Assembly (NCBI GenBank): GCA_021292105.1
Contig: CM037865.1
Location: 20,911,428 to 20,975,427 of the forward strand
Direction: 5' to 3'
Length of the DNA: 64,000 bases
DNA from: Anadara kagoshimensis
Lineage: Eukaryota; Mollusca; Bivalvia; Arcoida; Arcidae
Shown piece by piece: positions 54,575 to 64,000 of this stretch (position 1 is its first letter; every line of letters begins with the position of its first letter). Below the pieces are notes generated by a model, which worked only from the letters and a program-made list of their open reading frames with translations, had not been told where the DNA came from and did no database searches. The translations under genes and the position numbers were made by a program.

Positions 54575-55992
54575 CAAAATTACTAAAAACATACACCAGT
54601 ATATTGAATACCAATTTGTCAAGATTATTAAAAAACATACGCCAGTATATTGAATACCATTTTGTCAAGATTATTAAAAAAACATACGCCAGTATATTGA
54701 ATACCATTTTGTCAAGATTATTAAAAAAACATACACCAGTATATTGAATACCATTTTGTCAAGATTATTAAAAAACATACGTCAGTATATTGAATACCAT
54801 TTTGTCAAGATTATTAAAAAAACATACGCCAGTATATTGAATACCATTTTGTCAAGATTATTAAAAAACATACACCAGTATATTGAATACCATTTTGTCA
54901 AGATTATTAAAAAAACATACGTCAGTATATTGAATACCATTTTGTCAAGATTATTAAAAAACATACGCCAGTATATTGAATACCATTTTGTCAAGATTAT
55001 TAAAAAACATACGCCAGTATATTGAATACCATTTTGTCAAGATTATCAAAAAACATCAGTATATTGTATACCATTTTGTCAAGATTACTGAAAACATACA
55101 CCAGTATATTGAATACCATTTTGTCAAGATTATCAAAAAATACATCAGTATATTGTATACCATTTTGTCAAGATTACTGAAAACATACACCAGTATATTG
55201 AATACCATTTTGTCAAGATTATCAAAAAATACATCAGTATGTTGTATACCATTTTGTCAAGATTATTAAAAAACATACACCAGTATATTGAATACCATTT
55301 TGTCAAGATTATTAAAAAACATACGTCAGTATATTGAATACCATTTTGTCAAGATTATTAAAAAACATACGCCAGTATATTGTATACCATTTTGTCAAGA
55401 TTATTAAAAACATACACCAGTATATTGAATACCATTTTGTCAAGATTATTAAAAAACATACGTCAGTATATTGAATACCATTTTGTCAAGATTATAAAAA
55501 ACATACACCAGTATATTAAATACCATTTTGTCAAGATTATTAAAAACATACACCAGTATATTGAATACCATTTTGTCAAGATTATAAAAAACATACACCA
55601 GTATATTAAATACCATTTTGTCAAGATTATTAAAAACATACACCAGTATATTGAATACCATTTTGTCAAGATTATTAAAAACATACACCAGTATATTGAA
55701 TACCATTTTGTCAAGATTATTAAAAAAATACATCAGTATATTGTATACTATTTTGTCAAGATTATTAAAAAAAATACATCAGTATATTGTATACCATTTT
55801 GTCAAGATTATTAAAAAAATACACCAGTATATTGAATACCATTTTGTCAAGATTATTAAAAAAATACATCAGTATATTGTATACCATTTTGTCAAGATTA
55901 TTAAAAAAAATACATCAGTATATTGTATACCATTTTGTCAAAATTATTAAAAAAAATACATCAGTGTATTGTGTACTATTTTGTCAAGATTA
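54575..55992. repeat. 43-46-bp satellite array, about 31 units
   Basis: The repeated unit contains CAGTATATTGAATACCATTT and TGTCAAGATTATTAAAAAAC. Unit length drifts between about 43 and 46 bp through the A-run. Because some units are a multiple of three, long spurious ORFs appear on both strands (QYIEYHFVKII and its neighbours); these are not genes. Confidence 0.95.
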
Positions 55993-56144
55993 CTGCAAGC
56001 ATACATACAGATTATGTAGTACATCAAGTTTGACCTGGCCGTTTGACCTCTAATTTGAATACAGGTATTAGATTGGGCTAATAGAATGTGTGATTTAGGT
56101 AACACAGTGGATTTTATTACTGCCATGTGAAATAATATAAAATT

Positions 56145-56360
56145 TAAAATCAGCACATGACAACTAGTTATTGGTTGTTTTCTATAGTAATAATAATAAT
56201 AGTTATTATAATTATTATTATTTTAGGTTGTCTTGAATTTTTATTAAAACAATGCATTCAAAATTAGCACATGACAACTAGTTATTGATGACAACTAGTT
56301 GCCATGTGCTGATTTTGAATGCATTATTTTCATAAAAATTCAAAATCAGCACATGACATC
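56145..56360. repeat. Inverted repeats around GCACATGACAACTAGTTA
   Basis: TTCAAAATTAGCACATGACA and CATGTGCTGATTTTGAATGC are inverted copies within about 100 bp, and a third copy flanks them at 56145. A TAA/ATT low-complexity tract lies in between. Confidence 0.65.
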
Positions 56361-56527
56361 ACCAAAAACACCCGACACCCAGTATAACTATAATCTATAC
56401 ATACTTATATTTCAACTTTATATAGCCCCTAAATTACACAATGTATACCGTAATAATAATAATAATAATATAATATAAAACAATGTTACAGGTTTTCTAA
56501 ATATGTAGGGACTTCCTACACATACAT

Positions 56528-56529
56528 GT

Positions 56530-56562
<33 letters not shown>
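56528..56562. repeat. Poly(T) tract
   Basis: About 30 Ts in a row. The flanks have no recognised feature. Confidence 0.9.
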
Positions 56563-57634
56563 TGCTTTTAATTTTTTTTAATTTGCTTATTTTCGAACAC
56601 TGACTGTTTTCGTGGTTCTTCATTGGTAATATATCTACATCTTATGACATTTGCTAAACTTTCCATCACAAGTAGCACATTTTAGCGATGGTCTTAATAT
56701 GGATTTGTCTTTTATTCTGGAAATTCTGGGAATTTTTAGGTGCAATTTTTTTGCGATATAAATATTTTACGGGTTTAATTTTTGCGAATTTTTTCATCCG
56801 CAAAATCGCCAAAATAAAATCAAAGCAAAAAAAAAAAAAATCCCGATTTACGGTATTCAAATAAGGGTCAAATGGCCAGGTCAAACTTGACGCACTATAC
56901 CATTTTGTCGTCATGTTCTCATCTTTTGTTTAAATTATGATTGTTTCTATTTTCCTTTGTTCGTTGTACCATGTTCTTGTTTTTTTGTTCCATTGTTATA
57001 TATTATGACAAGCAGGTTTGTTAAAATATTCCCTACCCTGTGATCTTTGCCTTCAAAATTAAACTATACACGTGCATCATAGAGAATATGTTATTACAGC
57101 AAAAAATTTAATTTCTTTCTCAAACGGAAATAAGTTGTGGTTTATAAATTGTATTGTGTACTTATTTTTAAGTTTTAAACATCTGAAAGGTATTAAAACT
57201 TTCTTAAAGTAAGATCTAATTTCTTGCTTAGGAAAGATATTCGAAGAATTTCCGTAAAAGTAAAAGTAAGTGTTTAATTTTCATTCTAAAGCAGTTAGAC
57301 AGCAGTTAAAGATAAAGCAGGAAATAAGGCCTATTAATGGTCTGAATGTGTCATGGAATTAATGACAAGATTTAATGTTAAAACTTCATTTTAAAAAGTA
57401 GATTTTAAGTAGTTAATTTACATTCATTTATGAGTATATGACCAAATCCATTAATATGTGCCTAAAATTAAACCATGCAATTTCCACGTGGTGGATTAAG
57501 CTAGCTAGGTAAGAGGTGTTTGTAAACTTTTTCTTCCGGAACACCCAGCCTCATTTCCTTGGTTGAAGTTTTAATTAATTTAATCAGTTTTTGTTTTTAA
57601 TATTGTAATTTGCACAAAAGACCAGAAGGTTTTA

Positions 57635-57860
57635 ATTAGCTGAATGATTTTTTATGCCACAGCCATAACTATTTCACTACCAAAAAGACTCTAGTTATAC
57701 ATTTAGGAATGATGAAGAACACCGGAGTGCCCGGGGAAAACTACCGAACTCGACAAGCGCAGTGGCATAATAATTTCTCATGATAGGATCTGTGGGATTC
57801 GAACATCGGCGGTGAGAGACGCTGTTATATATAAACGCGTGCTTTAGACAGGTCAGTGAC
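57635..57860 (-). mobile_element. Family 2 SINE, minus strand, degraded
   Basis: ATGCCACAGCCATAACTATT, ACCGGAGTGCCCGGGGAAAA and the B-box remnant TGGGATTCGAACATC show a reversed tRNA-headed SINE. Confidence 0.55.
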
Positions 57861-58085
57861 GACTGAGGCCCCAAACGATATAGTGTATCACGAAGTACCT
57901 TTGCGAACGCATTGTTTGTCTATAGCTAACGGTTAGTCTTTTTCATGTTAATTCTTTTTGTCTTTGAATACTTGTAGCTAAAACATTAAATTTAAAATAC
58001 AAACTAGTCTCATTAAAAGATACCAAATCAAATGACATGCCTTTCCGTCGGTGTCTTTTTTATCTTCTAATGATTTTGTAATAAC

Positions 58086-58350
58086 AGGATATGTTTATCC
58101 TTCCGGAGCACCCGGTCTCACTTCTCCGTTGGCATTCGCTACGTTGGAAAGGAAAGTCGAAAATAGAAATCAAAGTCATAACGTTTGTCATATAGCTTCT
58201 TCTTTTCATACGACAAAATGCAGTATAAAGGTGTTTACCCTTCCAGAGCACTCGTCCTCACTTTCATGGTACATGGTGGAAGTTTTCAACTTAATTTGTC
58301 AGTTTTCAGAGTTTTTGCTTTGCTTTTTGGATTTTGAGTTGGACATGGTT
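58086..58350. repeat. CTTCCGGAGCACCCGG dispersed repeat
   Basis: TTTATCCTTCCGGAGCACCC followed by TCTCACTTCTCC recurs in diverged form at 58228, 57530 and 51431, and inverted as the 88-bp units at 58849-59275. I recall very similar sequences as common repeats in mussel and other bivalve transcripts. Confidence 0.55.
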
Positions 58351-58410
58351 TGTTTGACAGATACAGATCATCTCCTTATATGAACATGAACCAGTATATT
58401 TGTGTTCATT

Positions 58411-58416
58411 TTTATT
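58411..58416 (-). promoter_or_regulatory. Poly(A) signal of the GMC oxidoreductase gene
   Basis: TTTATT on the plus strand is AATAAA on the coding strand, about 75 nt past the stop codon at 58488. The spacing fits a short 3' UTR. Confidence 0.55.
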
Positions 58417-58487
58417 ACTAAATATATTTGAAAACATTAAACATGCATAAAAATTAGTAAATATTAAAATGAAATCATTAACAAGGT

Positions 58488-60860
58488 TCAAACAGTTTTT
58501 ATCCCTCTGATCAAATCGGCAGCCTTTTCTGCAATCATAATCGTTGCTGCGTTGGTGTTTCCAGAAACCAGGTTTCTCATAACGGAGGCATCTACCACTC
58601 TTAATCCAGCAATGCCTTTTACCCTACAAAATAAATTTATACAATATTACTTAAGTTCTTAAAATGAAATATTTGTTCTCTGCTTATTTTGAATAATTCA
58701 GTAAAAATAATTACAATTATACTACATGTCCTTATTAAGATTTTGAATTGATTATGTTTTACAATTAGTTATTAGTCCACTCATCAAAAGCAAACATACT
58801 GGTTTATATTAAAATCACAATCCTAAAGGCAAAGTAAAAACTGTCAAGACTCGCAAATTAAGTTAAACGTGTGAACTTCCACCAGAGAAGTGAAACCGGA
58901 TGCTCCGGAAGGGTTAGCTTAACTACATCTGTGAAGACTCGCAAATTAAGTTAAACGCGTGAACTTACACCAGAGAAGTGAAACCGGATGCTCCGGAAGG
59001 GTTAGCTTAACTACATCTGTGAAGACTCGCAAATTAAGTTAAACGCGTGAACTTACACCAGAGAAGTGAAACCGGATGCTCCGGAAGGGTTAGCTTAACT
59101 ACATCTGTGAAGACTCGCAAATTAAGTTAAACGCGTGAACTTACACCAGAGAAGTGAAACCGGATGCTCCGGAAGGGTTAGCTTAACTACATCTGTGAAG
59201 ACTCGCAAATTAAGTTAAACGCGTGAACTTACACCAGAGAAGTGAAACCGGATGCTCCGGAAGGGTTAGCACCTTCTGTCTAGCTTAACTACATCTGCCA
59301 CATATGAAATTGCAATTAAGAATGAAATGAACATGGAGCTGTAGGACGTCCAATATATTTAAATATATCCAAGAAAATATTGGATATACACCAAAATATC
59401 ACGACTATCATAAATATTGTGATGGCAGTCATTAAACTTTTTGACGGTATTGGTAAGCCCGCCCTTGCAAACATTTCCTAAGATTACATACATTACAGAG
59501 ATAAACATGGGGGATCACTGCTTAAAGTATGGTTGAATTACATTTATTATTTACTGGTATGAGATTCCCGACCTTGCAACATAAAGTAAATGCTTTAGCG
59601 ACTACCTACACACTAAGACCATCTATTAACACCAACAGTTATGATTTCCTACTTTGGAATGGAGAGGAGTGATGAAGTTTTAAGCCCACAATCATGAATC
59701 TCTGACATACATCGACAGTTAGCTGAGGGATAGTGGAAGACACTGAAGTGCCTAGAGAAAACCACAGACCTTCGGTAAGCGAACTGAAAATTGATTTTAG
59801 ATGGGCGCTGAAACAAAAGAAAATATATGTACAGAAAAACGAAATACAAAACCATTTGTCTTGACTTACTTTCATACTAAGACCTTTATTTCTAGGTCCT
59901 ATATTTCCTTTGCACATCTGCAAGTCTTCCATCATAATTACAGTAACGACCTGTCGAAAGTTTAATACGAAGCTAACGAAAAGGCGTCCAAGCTCAGCTC
60001 TTTAGTGATCGAGATATGGATAACTAGTTGCCAGAAATCTGATGGGAGATATAAAACAGCTGCCGAAAAACAGTTGAGTTATAGCCAACGAGGGACCGAG
60101 GAAAGCGGTTGATTCGGCGCTTATTCGTTATCCTAGTGTTAAACTTTCGTTAGGTCTGTACGGTTACCAACCTGAGCTCTGGGTCTACCACGGCTGTCGG
60201 ATCTGAAGCAGCCCCCATTCTACAAGTTCCACAAGGGTGATAACCGGTCAAACTTAGTGTTCTAACAATACATTCCCAATAGTTATCGCTTTGGAAAGCA
60301 TAGTCTTTACACAAACTCTTATATGTATTTCTTTCCAAGGAAATTCCAATGCTTTTAAATGCTTCTGATTCCAAAAGTTTTTCATAAAAACGAATTCCTA
60401 GTTAAATAGAAAATAAAAATAATACTATAAGTTTGTTCAGTGGAGTTTTGACGATAAATTAAGAAAAAAAATAGAACAAATAGACTTTAGGACTTTAAAA
60501 CAGTGAGGCGACACAGTTATCAAAATGCAATATTACAAGGAATTGCTGTATATATTTTGGATTTGTTCTCATGCAAATAAACAACAACAAATATTATATT
60601 ATAAATTTAAAATAATCTTAAATCTTTCTGTGCTCTGTCTCAAAACCTGACATTTCATATTCTATGGAAACTCCGATGAATATCACTTATACATTTGACG
60701 AGATTTTGGCATTGTTTGAAAATCTTAATCAAGACGAATAAATAGATAGATAAATAAATAAATAAATAAATGTGAATAAATAAATGAATAATGAATATTC
60801 AGTTCGCTTAATTCTTATAATATTTTTTCAAACGTGAAAATCTTGATAAGGACGATTTAA

Positions 60861-60891
<31 letters not shown>

Positions 60892-61918
60892 ATACCTCTT
60901 ATCATAGTTTTAACGTCCTCTGGATGTTCATAGTATTTAGGGTCTATTAGTGGGTGATCAAATGGGTCTGTACTATTAAGCTTTATGTGTCCGATACTTT
61001 TAGGATGTAATAAAATCATTACAAACAAAACCCCTTCCATCTCAGCATCAGCTATATACAATGGGTACCGAACCTGAAATAAGGAAATAAAAATCAAGGG
61101 GTCAGTTTTTTAAATTAATTGATTAATCAAAATTTGAATTGCATAAATCGAGGTATATATTATGAACTTAATATTGAAATTTAATGTAAATACCATCAAC
61201 CTTATAAGGGCATTGTAATAAAAATATACGATACGATAATGATATTTTATTTTTATTCACTTTGTAATTTTTCTACTAATAACCGATTAAGCTAATTAAG
61301 CTTCAAACAACCGGGTCCTGTAGTTTAAAGAACAATTTTCATTTTCTAAGACCTGGTTCTAGTTTCACAATCATTTTACTTAAGATTTTTCTTAACTCGA
61401 ATTTAGTATTTGATATCGTAAAAAAATCTGTTTTAAACAAGTTTTGTAAATTTATTTGTACATGTATAATCAAATGAAAGAGTCATGCCGGTTAATATGC
61501 ATATGTTTAAAATGTATATTATAACTATTACTAGTATATTTTCTCTGTATTGTAAATGTACAATTTATGGGGAAAATGATTCTTAACTTGTTAATTTTGT
61601 GGCATTCGGAATTTATAAAGTCATTTTGAGAGTCATCATGTGAATTTATTTTTCTCAAAAATGTTCCATAGGATGATTCGCAGTTCCAAAAAAAATTGTC
61701 AAAATTTGCTGAATTTTAGATAAAGGAAGTTTTAGTTAACAAAGGATTGTAAACCTGGGGAGCGTTTAGGGACTATTTTCATTTCAATTGGACCTATATG
61801 TCTACTTGAATACAAAATCCATATGGCTAATTGAATCGGGAAGATAAAAAAAATGTTTATGGGGATTCTCAACTATTTGTATCCTGAAGATATATGGCTC
61901 GTTGACCACAGTATCCAT

Positions 61919-61970
<52 letters not shown>

Positions 61971-63517
61971 TTAAATATATTTATCCTTGCCTCCTCTTTA
62001 AAGTTGATATTTTTAGAAGCATCACCAGTCGGATCTTTGAACAACATACTGACATATTCCAATTGAAAATCAGGAACGGACGATTTATTTTTGGTGTTAA
62101 TGAAACTCATTGCTTCGACTGGCGACATTCGAAGATATCCTTAAAATAAAAGAGAAAACACAGTACAGACATGCCAAACGGTCAACTAGACGAAAAAAAA
62201 TCGGAATGCAGTTGTCAAGTGCCCAAGAAATAGATAATTTGTGACCGAAAAGCTATCGAAAGAGATAGATAACAGTTGTAAAGATATTGGGAACCAGAGG
62301 TAAATCTGAGATGCCGATTTGTTACTCATTCGTTAGATTAGTTTTAAACGGTTGACGGTTTGTATTGAATGTTCTGTTGGCGTCATTCAAAGACATTAAA
62401 CATTCAGCAGAAGTAACACAAAACCTTTATCATCCTAGAGTAAATTGCAATGCTTCATCCTGTCAGTCATGATGCAGTCTTGCATTATGACAAAACGTCC
62501 TTTACAAACCACTACACGTCCCTAGCACTGTAGTTTAAACTCAAGTATAAACGATAAAGTTAACAGAAGACCGCTCGACTAATCTCTGTAATTTATTTTC
62601 TAGAAAATTTTAGAACTTTTGCCAAAAACATTTATCTACCTAATATGATTGTACTGATTTAAAATACAAAAAACGATACCGCTTCTAAACAGAAGATACT
62701 GCAGTATGGTAGAATAGCTTTTTAGTTTAGTGTTTGTTGCGCTAAATGGTTGGTCAATTTCATTTCCAAGAAAAAACATCGGATGATCTTGTAGATTCTG
62801 TCCAACTGGTACATCCTTATGGACTTTAATCTGAAACAAAATGAAAAATAAATTTTATGTTGGTCATACATGAAATCTTTAAATATGGTACTTCAAGTAA
62901 ACGAGTATTTTCTTTTCTTCTTTAATATTGTAGCTGAGCTGGTAGAGTGCTCGCTATGTAAGTGGGAGGTCGTCGTTTCGAACCCCGCCCTGGTCTGACC
63001 CGAGACTTTCGCCAAGCATTCGGCATGAAAGTAACGTTTCTCTCGGATGGGAACTTAAAATGAACGAGGTCCCGTGTCATGGTAGAGTCAACGGAAAGGA
63101 GTCAAAATCCGACTGCCGACTGGCTGAGATTTGGATATCTAGTGACCGACCGAGAAATTGTCAAGTGATGCTGCCGAAAATATGTCGAGATATAGCTAAC
63201 CAGAGAGCCGATACGAGCTGCCAATTAACTCAACCAAGCTTCGACTCCTTTTCGTAAGCCCAGTGTTAAACTTTCGACAAATCTGTACTAAATATATCCC
63301 CCATTTCGTAGGGAAGGGGGGTAATGATATAGGGAACAAATGTACTTACCCCTAGTTCGTTCAAATGTTCCTTAGGACCGACACCAGAAAGCATGAGTAT
63401 CTGAGGAGAATTTATGGCCCCAGCTGATAATATGACCTCTCTGTTAGCTTTCACTGTTACTTTTCTCAAGTCTTTGATAGCTTCTATTCCAACAGGTTTA
63501 CCATTCTCAATGATAAC
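58488..63517 (-). CDS. GMC flavin oxidoreductase (choline/glucose dehydrogenase-like), C-terminal part
   Basis: Six exons are visible: 63517-63350, 62830-62680, 62139-61991, 61073-60896, 60397-60172 and 58623-58488. They give 335 aa, and the N-terminal FAD-binding part lies beyond the right edge. The family uses FAD to oxidise an alcohol such as choline or a sugar. Visible signatures are the GMC pattern [17 protein letters not shown], then [34 protein letters not shown], the catalytic-His region [30 protein letters not shown], and [19 protein letters not shown] with the Asn of the usual His-Asn pair. All exons join in phase if the intron after 61991 uses a GC donor (GAG|GCAAGG); the other four are GT-AG. 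Substrate cannot be told. MITEs lie very close to two splice sites. No frame damage seen. Confidence 0.92.
58849..59290. repeat. 88-bp tandem repeat, five units, in the last GMC intron
   Basis: Units start at 58849, 58937, 59025, 59113 and 59201 (ACTCGCAAATTAAGTTAAAC). Each contains CCGGATGCTCCGGAAGGGTT. They are nearly identical apart from the first and the end of the fifth. The unit is an inverted form of the CTTCCGGAGCACCCGG dispersed repeat. Confidence 0.92.
59941..60158. mobile_element. TA-flanked MITE, ACCTGTCGAAAGTTTAA family, next to a splice donor
   Basis: The left end CAGTAACGACCTGTCGAAAG and the right end (CAGACCTAACGAAAGTTTAA on the minus strand) are bordered by TA. The right border is about 10 bp from the donor GT at 60171-60170 of the GMC gene. 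Confidence 0.82.
60740..60893. repeat. (AAAT)n microsatellites in a GMC intron
   Basis: Two AAAT tracts, at about 60740-60790 and 60857-60892. The second lies directly against the donor of the exon ending at 60896. Confidence 0.85.
61919..61968. repeat. (GA)n microsatellite
   Basis: About 23 GA dinucleotides. It lies about 25 bp beyond the proposed GC donor of the GMC exon ending at 61991. Translation through it gives an (SL)n run, which would be spurious. Confidence 0.92.
62162..62358. mobile_element. Diverged MITE of the ACCTGTCGAAAGTTTAA family
   Basis: ACAGACATGCCAAACGGTCAA at the left and TTTTAAACGGTTGACGG at the right resemble family termini. The internal GTGACCGAAAAGCTATCGAA matches relatives. 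It sits 23 bp beyond the acceptor at 62139. Confidence 0.5.
62925..63085 (+). mobile_element. tRNA-derived SINE head and 5' body, plus strand
   Basis: GTAGCTGAGCTGGTAGAGTG (A box) and GTCGTTTCGAACCCC (B box) are followed by CTGGTCTGACCCGAGACTTT and GGTCCCGTGTCATGG, the same order as the family copy at 14690-15019 on the other strand. It is truncated where the MITE at 63090 begins. Confidence 0.75.
63090..63285. mobile_element. MITE of the ACCTGTCGAAAGTTTAA family, left end decayed
   Basis: The right end (CAGATTTGTCGAAAGTTTAA on the minus strand) is clear and followed by TA. The internal AGTGACCGACCGAGAAATTG and CTGCCGAAAATATGTCGAGA match relatives. The left end abuts the SINE. Confidence 0.65.
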
Positions 63518-63533
63518 CTGTAAATATTACATA

Positions 63534-63756
63534 CTGTAAATCTGGTTATTTTCGTGTCATATTATTTTTGCGAATCAAGTTTTAGAGATTTATTCGTGAG
63601 AAGATGAATTTGTGTTTCAGTCGTCGGGTATTGACTAGCAACATAATTTAAAACTGAACCCTTTTAATAGAGGATATTGAATTTGCGAATCTATTTCTAA
63701 AACACGAATTAGTTAACGCCAAATTTACGTTCACGGAAATAAAACCGGATTTACAG
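63534..63756. mobile_element. TA-flanked MITE next to a GMC splice acceptor
   Basis: The left end CTGTAAATCTGGTTATTTTC and the right end (CTGTAAATCCGGTTTTATTT on the minus strand) are inverted repeats with TA on both sides. The left border is about 16 bp from the exon start at 63517, so part of the region upstream of the splice acceptor comes from the element. Confidence 0.82.
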
Positions 63757-64000
63757 TACCAATAGGTAAATTAATCCAATATATAAGTAACTATTTACCG
63801 ATTTACCTTACATTAGTAGATCAGGGCCCAGTTGTTCGAAGCTTGATTAGTTTAATCAACTGATTAGTAAAAAAAAATTGCTGTTTTTTTGCATTATATC
63901 AAATGTTTTGTGAAGTTTTTGTTTAAAACACGAAAAGTAAATAGAATCTCATTAAATTGAAATATTGTTTTAAAACTGTTGATTCAATAATGATAGGTTA

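Noticed and set aside
54744..55950. Long ORFs on both strands with repeated QYIEYHFVKII peptides
   Set aside because: They are produced by the tandem satellite, whose unit is near a multiple of three.
61802..62128. Continuous reading frame through the GA microsatellite as one GMC exon
   Set aside because: The (SL)n stretch and the residues after it do not resemble the family. A GC donor at 61991 gives a phase-0 join to the next conserved exon.

Overview
This is a window of AT-rich, intron- and repeat-dense animal nuclear DNA. The repeats (tRNA-headed SINEs, Helentron-like elements with tandem-repeat cores, many TA-flanked miniature inverted-repeat elements) and the lineage-expanded gene families point to a bivalve mollusc. 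That placement is inference from repeat style and protein content, not from a search. No prokaryotic feature (operon, ribosome-binding site, CRISPR) is present.

Left third (1-20.1 kb): all gene signal is on the minus strand. From right to left there is a two-exon Crypton-derived DUF3504 coding block (20084-18083), a two-exon block of an uncharacterised invertebrate family (13139-11574), and a five-exon 3' end of a disordered nuclear protein with an AT-hook-like motif and SUMO-type motifs (8304-2058). Splice phases fit across all three blocks, so they may be one locus of about 1,360 codons or two to three neighbouring genes. Between the exons lie SINEs, TA-flanked MITEs, a hAT element with an exact 8-bp target duplication, and two minisatellites.

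Middle (22.8-46.8 kb): a complete mitochondrial tryptophanyl-tRNA synthetase gene (WARS2, plus strand, seven coding exons, 364 aa) is followed by a complete seven-exon minus-strand gene for an unrecognised 276-aa single-pass membrane protein with a coiled-coil-like cytosolic part. The second gene has a duplicated promoter and signal-peptide first exon. WARS2 intron 4 carries a decayed MULE-type transposon that was itself invaded by a 2.3-kb Helentron-like element.

Right third (47-64 kb): a gene-poor stretch, then an intronless plus-strand ORF of unknown function (52602-54042, one frameshift), a 1.4-kb satellite, and the 3' half of a GMC flavin oxidoreductase gene (minus strand, six exons, running off the right edge). 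That last gene has a probable GC-AG intron and MITEs lodged within about 10-16 bp of two splice sites.

Four coding exons need a single-base homopolymer correction to stay open. This looks more like residual long-read consensus error than four independent pseudogenes. The genes show no shared pathway; WARS2 is the only one whose function is secure at the residue level, and the GMC oxidoreductase is secure at family level.
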